Positions 15,627 to 24,033 of a stretch of 64,000 bases of DNA are shown here, one piece after another. Location: the NCBI GenBank assembly GCA_900766925.1, contig CAAFXG010000216.1, forward strand, positions 16,211 to 80,210, read 5' to 3'. Below the pieces are notes generated by a model. That model was not told where the DNA came from, searched no databases, and saw nothing but the letters and a program-made list of their open reading frames with translations. The stretch is from Lachnospiraceae bacterium. GTDB taxonomy: Bacteria > Bacillota > Clostridia > Lachnospirales > Lachnospiraceae. Numbering within the stretch: position 1 is the stretch's first letter; each line of letters starts with the position of its first letter. A program made the position numbers and the translations under genes.

Positions 15627-18419
15627 TCATTTACATTCAACCTTTACAACCTGCTCGTCTGTGATATCCAAGTAAGATTTATTTTTATCTACTTCGCTGT
15701 CATAAACAAATTTATACACATATAAATATTTATCCACCTTATCAATCTGTTCAAAACCTACTACATCATAATTTTCTTTTAGGTATCTGTAGAATGTTCC
15801 AAATGCCGAATTATCCTTAATTTTAGCATCTTTACCAGCATTTGTATTTATCATAAAATATACATGTTCATCCTCAAACACTCCACAATCCATTTTATCA
15901 ATTCCATTCTTTGCAAGCTGCTCTTTATATAAGTTTGAGTTATATCCATTATCACCCCATCTAATCAAATTTGTCGGATGATTTTTTCCATCATAATTCC
16001 AAGGTGATTGACTTCTTATAGCAAATACAGTTGTAATATACGTATTTTCAGGATTACTGATCACATATTCATATGCCGACTGTTCTCTTGCCCTATAATA
16101 ACTCATTTTATATTTTCTGTTAATGTCAAATGAATATTCAATAGATGGCACCAGACAAGCCACAAACATAATAGCAATAACAAATTTTATAATATCTGAT
16201 TTGCTTTCAATTATCTTATTACTTTTAAAAGATATAATAATGTTTATCAAAAAAGCAGGCAACAGCAGAATTATTACACTTCTATATAGTATTCTACCGG
16301 TAAATATTTGATATAATATCAACAATAAGGTTCCCATATTATTAAATAGTGCAAATAGTGAACATACATTAAATCGTGAACCAGCAAGCGACATGAGTAG
16401 AATAATTATTGATACTACCCATAATATCATTATTGCATAATTACCCCTATCTGACAGAAATTTTGAATCAAACAACTCCTTTGACATCTTTCTATATTCA
16501 ATATTATCAAGTATTGTTTCAATATTTTCCGTATTTACCTCGTCGGGCATAAAACAGTATTCATGAATTAGAATATAAACATCCTTCGTCCATCCAACCT
16601 GCTTATATATTTCCTCATTTTCCTCATAAGTATCATGTGTAAAATCAATATATGATATAGGAAGTCCGCCTTTTTCCCAATATTCCTTTCCCAACACCTT
16701 GCTCTTTATACTATTAGTCGTGACATTAGTGATACCTACTATCGAAGCAATAACAACGCACCCGGCTACAAAGTGAAGAATAATTTTCTTTATATCCCAT
16801 TTTCTATTAACGAGCATGTATAAATAAGCCATTAAAATATAGCATGCATAGGCATAGCCCGTTTGTGACCTGTGGATTATTATCAGGAAAAATCCTACTA
16901 TGGAAGCAATAATAACCTTTCTTTGCTGCTTTTCATCACAATAATCTCCGGAATAAAACATCATACATACGATTCCCGAACCCAAAATTGCAGGAGCAAT
17001 AGTAAACGCAATATTGGCAATATTGTATAATATAAAGCCAACACAAATTAATGATATCAAAAGCATCGGTTTTCTTAATCCATATCCTTTTTTCTGTGAA
17101 TACTTTAACAATCCTAGGAATATAAGAAACAAGCCCACAATCAGAATCAAATGACTATATACATACCACCATTGTATTTGTGGCAATATCTTATACATAA
17201 ATGAAATAGTATAGCTTAAAATAGGGTTAATACATAAAGCCACAGGGTACGGTGAACCTGTCAGGTCTCCATTCATAGTTGCCTGATAATATCCATCATC
17301 AACTGACATATACCCCATCTCCGACGTAAGTATGGCAATCACATAGCTCACAATAACAGGTATTATCGCAAGTATACATGTACCCTTGCCGGAGTTATAT
17401 AATTTGTTGATTATTTTATAATCTGCAAAATTCTTTACAAACTCGATTATAAGAACCACACAAAAAGCCGCAACAAATAAAAATACTGCAAGACGCTTTC
17501 TGCCATATACTATGTCCTTTATTTCATGCCAATTGCTTTTGTAGATGTATTGATATACAAAACTAGTTATCATCAGAAAACTTACCCATCGTTTTCCGAT
17601 AAAATCAAGAACCACATTTAATATCGGTACCTTGCATACGGTAAGATACGCAATCAAAATAAAGAGGGTTCCTACAATAGCCTCATTTACATATGAAATC
17701 TTTACTGAATTGTTCAGATATCCGATGAGCAAAGAAAATACTATCGCTACAAAAACCACAGATATCCGGCGTAGGATGCGACCCTTTTCCTGGCCGGAAA
17801 TATAATTTTCTATCCTGCCAAACACATCATATTCCGCAAAAGTCACGCCGATTGCAGCCGAGAATATATAACAGATTAATTTATTGGAAACTGTCTCCTG
17901 AAGAATTATATATGGTAAAAAAGCGCTAACAGCAAGGATTACTGATGGTCCCGGCTTCTTCATAACAAGCACTACCAACGGTGTCACAAATATCAGTATA
18001 GCTGCATAGCCAATAAACCACCATGAATTTGCATACCACTTCACTCCGGCAAATGCAGCTACTCCACCCGCATTACTCAGTACACCGACAATCTGGTCTA
18101 CTAGCTTATCTCCCCATACTGTGGCAATGTTATTGTCCAGGAACAAAACGTATGTAATAAACAAGCACACAATAAGAGCAGCTGCAACCTGTTTAACAAA
18201 ATCGATATAGTATCGCAGGCTCACACCATACTTCGAATTACCCTCGCTGCTTTCTCCATCAGAATCAGCTTTGTTAATCATAACCGCAACATCATACGCA
18301 AGCAGAACCATAAGCATAGGAAAACAAGCATGATATAGTATAACGTTTCCGTTGCCACCCATCACCATGCATAATATAAACAACAAATATGAAATTGATT
18401 TTAATATGTTATTATTCAT
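15627..18419 (-). CDS. Large membrane protein: acyltransferase-3-like N-terminal half fused to a second polytopic domain
   Basis: 930 residues. The first ~340 have about ten helices in the layout of acyltransferase-3 proteins, ending FIGKRWVSFLMITSFVYQYIY. The usual catalytic His pair after the first helix is absent; the same place reads GGNGNVILYHACFP. Residues about 350-780 form a second set of some ten helices (GYMSVDDGYYQATMNGDL in an outer loop). The last ~150 are soluble with NYDGKNHPTNLIRWGDNG. The second half resembles glycosyltransferase-like membrane proteins with a C-terminal outer domain, but I do not recognise a named family. AGGAG precedes the ATG. Function is unknown, with surface glycan modification or assembly likely from the neighbours. 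Confidence 0.65.
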   Translation of the reverse strand: MNNNILKSISYLLFILCMVMGGNGNVILYHACFPMLMVLLAYDVAVMINKADSDGESSEGNSKYGVSLRYYIDFVKQVAAALIVCLFITYVLFLDNNIATVWGDKLVDQIVGVLSNAGGVAAFAGVKWYANSWWFIGYAAILIFVTPLVVLVMKKPGPSVILAVSAFLPYIILQETVSNKLICYIFSAAIGVTFAEYDVFGRIENYISGQEKGRILRRISVVFVAIVFSLLIGYLNNSVKISYVNEAIVGTLFILIAYLTVCKVPILNVVLDFIGKRWVSFLMITSFVYQYIYKSNWHEIKDIVYGRKRLAVFLFVAAFCVVLIIEFVKNFADYKIINKLYNSGKGTCILAIIPVIVSYVIAILTSEMGYMSVDDGYYQATMNGDLTGSPYPVALCINPILSYTISFMYKILPQIQWWYVYSHLILIVGLFLIFLGLLKYSQKKGYGLRKPMLLISLICVGFILYNIANIAFTIAPAILGSGIVCMMFYSGDYCDEKQQRKVIIASIVGFFLIIIHRSQTGYAYACYILMAYLYMLVNRKWDIKKIILHFVAGCVVIASIVGITNVTTNSIKSKVLGKEYWEKGGLPISYIDFTHDTYEENEEIYKQVGWTKDVYILIHEYCFMPDEVNTENIETILDNIEYRKMSKELFDSKFLSDRGNYAIMILWVVSIIILLMSLAGSRFNVCSLFALFNNMGTLLLILYQIFTGRILYRSVIILLLPAFLINIIISFKSNKIIESKSDIIKFVIAIMFVACLVPSIEYSFDINRKYKMSYYRAREQSAYEYVISNPENTYITTVFAIRSQSPWNYDGKNHPTNLIRWGDNGYNSNLYKEQLAKNGIDKMDCGVFEDEHVYFMINTNAGKDAKIKDNSAFGTFYRYLKENYDVVGFEQIDKVDKYLYVYKFVYDSEVDKNKSYLDITDEQVVKVECK

Positions 18420-18478
18420 AACTATTCTCCTATTTCTTCTGCGATGTCCGGAAGGTTCTATAATCTATACAGTTATCC

Positions 18479-19570
18479 CTATACTTTTTTTAATATATAA
18501 TTTATAAACCTGTTATATCCCAAAACTTTTTTCATTAATTCAATGAAAATAGATAACAACAACGAAATCCCGGTCAACCATAACACTGTTAGAACAAAAT
18601 GACCTCTTGTGTATAAAAAATCCGTCAAATAATAAGCCCTAAAGAAATTATGTACCAAATACATATTCATCGAATGTATCCCTAAATAATATAGTATTTT
18701 TTTCAAAAAAGGAATTATTGTGACAAATTCTACAATAAATAAACATATTATAAAAGGCAGCAATGCCGTCTTTATTACCCAAAAAACTCTTGATGACAAA
18801 TCAAAGTATGCCCTGCACAATATAATAATTATAACCATTTCAACAATAGCCTTTATAAGCTTCATACTTGCAGTCTTACCCAAATTAATAAATCTGTTAA
18901 TCAAATCATAATATGCACATGCAATTCCCATAACGAAAATCAAAATATATGGATATACTTCGCTCCCCACAATCAGCACCGGAGAATTACCTACACCAAA
19001 CAACGCTTGTGGCAATACAATAATGCCTATCATAATCAAGAAAATACTCTCTTTATATTTCACAAGAAGAGGAGTAATAAGAATGAACACAAATGCCACA
19101 CTCATATACCACCAATTATTATTCATAAGACTATTTCCAAATAATTTTCCTAGTCCAAGAAAATCAACAATGCATCTGGCAATTCCGTCCGCAACGGTTC
19201 CACCAAAGAAACGTCTTACAAACCTTCCATCGATAATTTGACAGACTACAGCAGAGAGAATCCATATAAACCAATAACCGGAAAAAGTCTTTATGTACCT
19301 CTTTGCCACCCACTTATTAGCACTTTCTTTATTATCATAACTCAAATATAATCCATATCCGGATATAAACGCAAAAATTGCAACGCATATTTTACCGCCC
19401 GCAGCCAATTTGACAATAGCATCCATATTAAAGGGATAGAATGATATAGCATAATCTGAAAATAATTTTGCATCTCTAAAGCAATGATGAAATATCATAA
19501 TCAAAATAGCAACACCCTTTAGTATAGTCGATTTTTCTTTATCAAACTTACATATATTTGTTTCCATCAT
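18479..19570 (-). CDS. Acyltransferase family 3 (OafA-like O-acyltransferase)
   Basis: 363 residues from the ATG at 19570 (AAAGGG about eight bases upstream; a GTG at 19579 is less well placed). STILKGVAILIMIFHHCF holds the catalytic His pair of acyltransferase-3, followed by IFAFISGYGLYLS, the conserved F-x-SG-Y/F segment. Ten hydrophobic helices fill the rest, and YYLGIHSMNMYLVHNFF is the typical C-terminal signature. The enzyme should move an acyl group, commonly acetyl, onto a cell-surface sugar. It lies between the TagF-type gene and the 930-residue protein, whose N-terminal half is a related fold without the His pair. Confidence 0.85.
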   Translation of the reverse strand: MMETNICKFDKEKSTILKGVAILIMIFHHCFRDAKLFSDYAISFYPFNMDAIVKLAAGGKICVAIFAFISGYGLYLSYDNKESANKWVAKRYIKTFSGYWFIWILSAVVCQIIDGRFVRRFFGGTVADGIARCIVDFLGLGKLFGNSLMNNNWWYMSVAFVFILITPLLVKYKESIFLIMIGIIVLPQALFGVGNSPVLIVGSEVYPYILIFVMGIACAYYDLINRFINLGKTASMKLIKAIVEMVIIIILCRAYFDLSSRVFWVIKTALLPFIICLFIVEFVTIIPFLKKILYYLGIHSMNMYLVHNFFRAYYLTDFLYTRGHFVLTVLWLTGISLLLSIFIELMKKVLGYNRFINYILKKV

Positions 19571-19612
19571 CTTATACACCCTTTAGAGTATTCTGAATAA
19601 CCTCTGTCAAAC

Positions 19613-22600
19613 CTACATATTCTGTAATATTTTATTATATACTCTCTCACAATTTTTTCCATCGCGTTCAAGGAAGAAATCTTTTCTGCGTTTAGCATAC
19701 TTTTCTTCAACCTTGCAGTCATTTTTAATTATTTTAATAATTTCTTCTGCTGCCTTACCTGCATCGGTTGCAACCGGACCAAAACCATCATTTTCATAAT
19801 TGAAATATCCGGCAGTATACATATGTCCTCCGCCAAAGAATTCATCTTTGTCAAACTGGTAGTATACAACAGGTTTATCTATATAAGCAAAATCCATTGC
19901 AGTTGAGGAATAATCTGTAATCATCAGCTTACTTTCAGCAAAAATCTGTCGATAGGTTACATCATCATCCAGGATAGTAAGCACGCCCAAATTCTCAAAC
20001 AATGACATATATTCTCTCATCCTAGGATGCATTTTAATGACAAAACGATAATTATATTTGTCAATGATTTTATTTAATTTTTTATTACAGATAAGCTCCT
20101 TATAAAACTTATAATAATCTGTAAGAGCAAACTTATCCAGACTTAAGTTCTGTAAGTAAGCTCTCCATGTTGGGCACAGAACTATCTGATTTTGGGGCTC
20201 GTTATACATATAATCAAACCTTGGAAAACCTGTAAGCCATACATTCTCCTCATCATAACTGTACGGATATTCCAATATACTATTACTCTCCCTATACGCT
20301 GTTGTGATAAAACCAAAGATATTTTTATTATACCTGCTAAGCCATTTTGATAAATCATCCTTTGTAACACCATGCTGCAGAAAAATAAATTTTTGCTCCG
20401 CAAGCAAATCGGCATAGTATTTTCTGTCACCATAATATTCCTTCTCTCCTTCAAATGGCGTAAATACGGAATCCTCTGCCTGTGATGATATAATACAGTC
20501 CGCTACAACATGCATGCATAAATGTTCATCACTGCCATATGCAAGCACCGGACCTATACCACACATCTTTTCATAATCAGGACTATCCTCTTTAATTACA
20601 AAATACGCATCAACAGGCAAATCCTCTCTTGACATCAGATATCTGAAAAAAGCTTCTCCGTTATCATCAGATACATTCATCCTATCAGAGATAAGCCATA
20701 TCGGCTTTTTCTTCTCATATAATTTGGCGAATCTTCTTATCTTGGCAATTTTTTCAAACTTAATATCCGTCAACATTCCGTTTGTTATTGGTCTGTCTAT
20801 TGTACTAACATAGGTTATACCCTTGTACAGACTGTACAAATACTCCTCCTCATAAACCAAATCCTGTCTGGTTTTTTTCTCTTCATCTGTGAATCTGCAG
20901 AGGTTGATTAGATTATTCTCATCATTTTCATCCATATTGAATGGTATTATATGTTCCTCCTGTGCACAGCTTTTCTCTAAATAAATACAATCCTTCTTTG
21001 CAGATAATTTATTCTCTCCATTTATATAATACTGTTTTTTCTCCAAATTAATCGGAGAGAATTTACCGTATCTATAAAGAGTTCTCTCTACAAGCAAACC
21101 ATTAACAGCTATGGCAACCTTTATTCTTCTTTCGTAATATTCTTCCTTAACTGGAATTCTGCCCCTGAATCCAATTTCCTGTTTCAGATTTCCAAAACAG
21201 TTATCGCAATCTGAAACCCGTTCTATTTTTTCACAAACATAGTAATCATCAATACATTTAACATAAATATCCAGTTCTGCATCTAAAGATACACCCATCA
21301 GGACAACATATCCCTCAATAGATATATAATCATCCTTAACTCCTATAAAGTCAATTTTGGTAAGCATATTGCTAATAGATGCAAGATAAATATTATCCTG
21401 TAATATGTCTATATCATTGGCTGTTTGTCGTATCGTTATTTTATTTCCATATTTCAGACTATATAATTGTATTTTTTGATCCCTTGACAGCTTCATCTGA
21501 CGCTCTATTACAGTATCATCTATCAAATTCAGAGCTTTTATCATATTGCTCTCATACAATGCTATTTCTGAATCATTTAATCCTGCTTCTGAATAATCCT
21601 TTATTCTAAATCTCCATTGAAGGTCTGTCATAATTGTATTTTGAACAAAATATGGTGCAAAGCCATACTTTTCTTTGCTGTATTCAAATAAAAAGAAAAC
21701 CAGATTTTCAAAGTATTCAAAGTAATATGATTTCTTTGTTCTCAATGTATTAATAAGCGAACCGCCTTCGCTCCTGCGTCTATACCAGAAATTACATTCC
21801 GTAACCAGACCAATGGCCATCTTTTCCAACAATATCTGCGCAATGAATTTAGTATCCTCACCACTCGGAAGTGTCGGGTCATACTCAAATTTCTGAGTCA
21901 GCTCATTTTTGAAGAAGCTCGCTGTAACAAACATTGAAGTAATGTTATAGTCTTTCCACAAATCTGCAACTCTGGTACCATTTTTAAACTTATAGTTCTG
22001 CCAGTGTGGGCCCTCCTCACCATCAAAAAAATAAATAGGTATTGATACAACATCTATTTCATTATAATGCTTATCGAAAAAACTCTTCACTGTAGATAAT
22101 ACATTTTCTGAAAATTTGTCATCTGAATCACAGAAGTTGACATATCTTCCGGTTGCATGCTTTTTACCCTCATTTCGTGCCGACGCAACCCCGCCATTTG
22201 ACTTATGAATAGCAATTATATTATTAGGATACATTTGTGCATATTTATCACAAATAGCAGGAGATTCATCCTTAGACCCATCATCCACAAGAATAAGCTG
22301 TACATTTTCTTCAAAGCCTATATCCTGACTAATTATGCTTTCAATGGTTTCTTCAAGATAATCCTGTACATTATATACGGCAGTAACTATAGAAAAAGCA
22401 AACTGTGTATCAGGCTTTTTTGCCTTGGATTTATGGAATAAAACATCTTCCTTTATAGTATATACAAACTTAGAGCGAATGGCACGCAGTGAAATGGTAT
22501 CCCTTCTGATATTTTTATTTAGGTAAAATTCATATTCTTTACCATTTATTTCATGTCTGATAATAGTTTGAATATACAAGTCAGCTCTGCATAGTGTTAC

Positions 22601-22972
22601 TCCGTCATTATTCTCGGCGATATCCTCAATATCCTCTCCACCTGTTTTATTTATCAATCTCTTATACGTTACCTTCCCCTCATTGTCAAAGGCAATATAA
22701 CACAACCATGTTATATCAGCATCGAGAAAGAGTTTATCACAGTCAGTAAAATCAAATAATACATCCTTTTCTCTTTGAACACCTGGCATTATTATCTTAT
22801 CACCGGCATCCTTGCTGTTAATAAGTACAAGATAATAATTTTCGACATTCCTCTTGGCAACATTAAAGCCCAGACTTAAATATCCATCTTCATCCTGCTT
22901 TAACCCTACATTAAACTGACCCTTATGCTTCAATTCTCCCGATTTGATTTTGTCCAATAAAATATCTTCCAT
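19613..22972 (-). CDS. Bifunctional GT2 glycosyltransferase / CDP-glycerol glycerophosphotransferase (TagF-like)
   Basis: 1119 residues. A ~180-residue N-terminal beta-type region precedes a GT2 domain (about 192-430) with SIVTAVYNV, DDGS at 230-233 and DSDD at 282-285. A linker domain follows (about 520-650). The C-terminal ~350 residues are a TagF-type glycerophosphotransferase: FLQHGVTKDDL with the catalytic His, TGFPRFD, CPTWRAYL, IKMHPRM and ITDYSSTAMDFAY. The protein would add a sugar and then glycerol or ribitol phosphate from a CDP-alcohol, building a teichoic-acid-like chain at the inner face of the membrane. Neither the sugar nor the polyol can be read from sequence. Confidence 0.85.
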   Translation of the reverse strand: MEDILLDKIKSGELKHKGQFNVGLKQDEDGYLSLGFNVAKRNVENYYLVLINSKDAGDKIIMPGVQREKDVLFDFTDCDKLFLDADITWLCYIAFDNEGKVTYKRLINKTGGEDIEDIAENNDGVTLCRADLYIQTIIRHEINGKEYEFYLNKNIRRDTISLRAIRSKFVYTIKEDVLFHKSKAKKPDTQFAFSIVTAVYNVQDYLEETIESIISQDIGFEENVQLILVDDGSKDESPAICDKYAQMYPNNIIAIHKSNGGVASARNEGKKHATGRYVNFCDSDDKFSENVLSTVKSFFDKHYNEIDVVSIPIYFFDGEEGPHWQNYKFKNGTRVADLWKDYNITSMFVTASFFKNELTQKFEYDPTLPSGEDTKFIAQILLEKMAIGLVTECNFWYRRRSEGGSLINTLRTKKSYYFEYFENLVFFLFEYSKEKYGFAPYFVQNTIMTDLQWRFRIKDYSEAGLNDSEIALYESNMIKALNLIDDTVIERQMKLSRDQKIQLYSLKYGNKITIRQTANDIDILQDNIYLASISNMLTKIDFIGVKDDYISIEGYVVLMGVSLDAELDIYVKCIDDYYVCEKIERVSDCDNCFGNLKQEIGFRGRIPVKEEYYERRIKVAIAVNGLLVERTLYRYGKFSPINLEKKQYYINGENKLSAKKDCIYLEKSCAQEEHIIPFNMDENDENNLINLCRFTDEEKKTRQDLVYEEEYLYSLYKGITYVSTIDRPITNGMLTDIKFEKIAKIRRFAKLYEKKKPIWLISDRMNVSDDNGEAFFRYLMSREDLPVDAYFVIKEDSPDYEKMCGIGPVLAYGSDEHLCMHVVADCIISSQAEDSVFTPFEGEKEYYGDRKYYADLLAEQKFIFLQHGVTKDDLSKWLSRYNKNIFGFITTAYRESNSILEYPYSYDEENVWLTGFPRFDYMYNEPQNQIVLCPTWRAYLQNLSLDKFALTDYYKFYKELICNKKLNKIIDKYNYRFVIKMHPRMREYMSLFENLGVLTILDDDVTYRQIFAESKLMITDYSSTAMDFAYIDKPVVYYQFDKDEFFGGGHMYTAGYFNYENDGFGPVATDAGKAAEEIIKIIKNDCKVEEKYAKRRKDFFLERDGKNCERVYNKILQNM

Positions 22973-23009
22973 CGCACTATATCCCTTCTTATTCTACTGC
23001 CTAAGTCCT

Positions 23010-24002
23010 TTACCTCTCAAACCCACTCTTCTCCGGCAATATCTTCTCAAAGCTCCTGCTTGTTTCCTCAGCTGCCTTCTCCCAATCCGTAAGTCTGTCC
23101 GTATCATTCACACACACCAGATTATACCTCTGCTGTTCAATACCCTCACACATGCTCTGTATATTCTTGTCAGTCACGTGATAGGTATGCCCTACCTTGG
23201 TTGTTCTCGGGGTGAATTTACCGGTAACCATCTGCCAGTATTCAAACAGATACGGACTTACATTAGTCTTCTCTCTGAATCGGCAGGCGCAGGTTTCATC
23301 CAACACTTCCTCTTCCACTCCCCATACCTCTTCAAAGGTTGACTTAGAGAATGGGATGGCAAGATGCCAGTCATACAGTCCTGAAAAATACCATACACAT
23401 TTAGACAGCAGCCAGCTTTTTACTACTCGTTTTATGCCGTTTTTCGGACTATATACCTTCTTCCGATGCTTCTTTAACACCTCTCTCATGTTAAAATGCT
23501 CATTGATTACAGCAATGTTTGAACCTAATATCCAGCCTATACTATTCTTTGTAAATTTTATTACCTGCAGACCAAAGGTTGCACATGGATAGCCGTCCTT
23601 GAAAAACAACTCTGGTGACGTTTCCTTAGTAAGGAACATATCATCATTAAAGTATACAAAGTTTTCAGCCAGCCCCTCAATCCTATGCATATTAAGCTCT
23701 ATCGTGTGCGAGTTAAAGGTAGGCAGATACTTCTCGGGTATGAAGTCCGTATGTTTAACAATGTGAAGCTTCGGATTAGTAACGTCCAGCCATTCCGGCA
23801 GATGTCCGCAGGTCACAAAATGTATTTTTCTTACCCATGGTGCAAACTTCTCTACACCACGAAACCAATATTTGAGGATATCCCAGTCCCTGTAACGTAC
23901 ATCCGACTGGTCACCCTGAACACCCAAATATTTATTTTTTTCCGCGCGCCACTCCGGGTCGTTTCCGTCGACCCAGGTCACTACAAAATCAATATCTGCC
24001 AT
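23010..24002 (-). CDS. Stealth-family capsule/glycan phosphotransferase (copy 1)
   Basis: 330 residues from the ATG at 24002, which has TGAGGTG just upstream; a GTG four codons earlier has no such site. DIDFVVTWVDGNDPEW is Stealth region CR1, and RYRDWDILKYWFRG...PWVRKIHFVT is CR2 with its conserved Arg and Asp. HTIELNMHRIEGLAENFVYFNDD carries CR3, and the His-containing region ending in PYLFEYWQ is CR4-like. Stealth proteins transfer hexose-1-phosphates, making phosphodiester-linked glycans, and are related to human GNPTAB. It is similar in length and motifs to the second copy at 32116. It supports a phosphodiester-containing surface polymer, matching the TagF genes. Confidence 0.9.
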   Translation of the reverse strand: MADIDFVVTWVDGNDPEWRAEKNKYLGVQGDQSDVRYRDWDILKYWFRGVEKFAPWVRKIHFVTCGHLPEWLDVTNPKLHIVKHTDFIPEKYLPTFNSHTIELNMHRIEGLAENFVYFNDDMFLTKETSPELFFKDGYPCATFGLQVIKFTKNSIGWILGSNIAVINEHFNMREVLKKHRKKVYSPKNGIKRVVKSWLLSKCVWYFSGLYDWHLAIPFSKSTFEEVWGVEEEVLDETCACRFREKTNVSPYLFEYWQMVTGKFTPRTTKVGHTYHVTDKNIQSMCEGIEQQRYNLVCVNDTDRLTDWEKAAEETSRSFEKILPEKSGFER

Positions 24003-24033
24003 ATTGCACCTCACATTATGAACACCGGTTATT

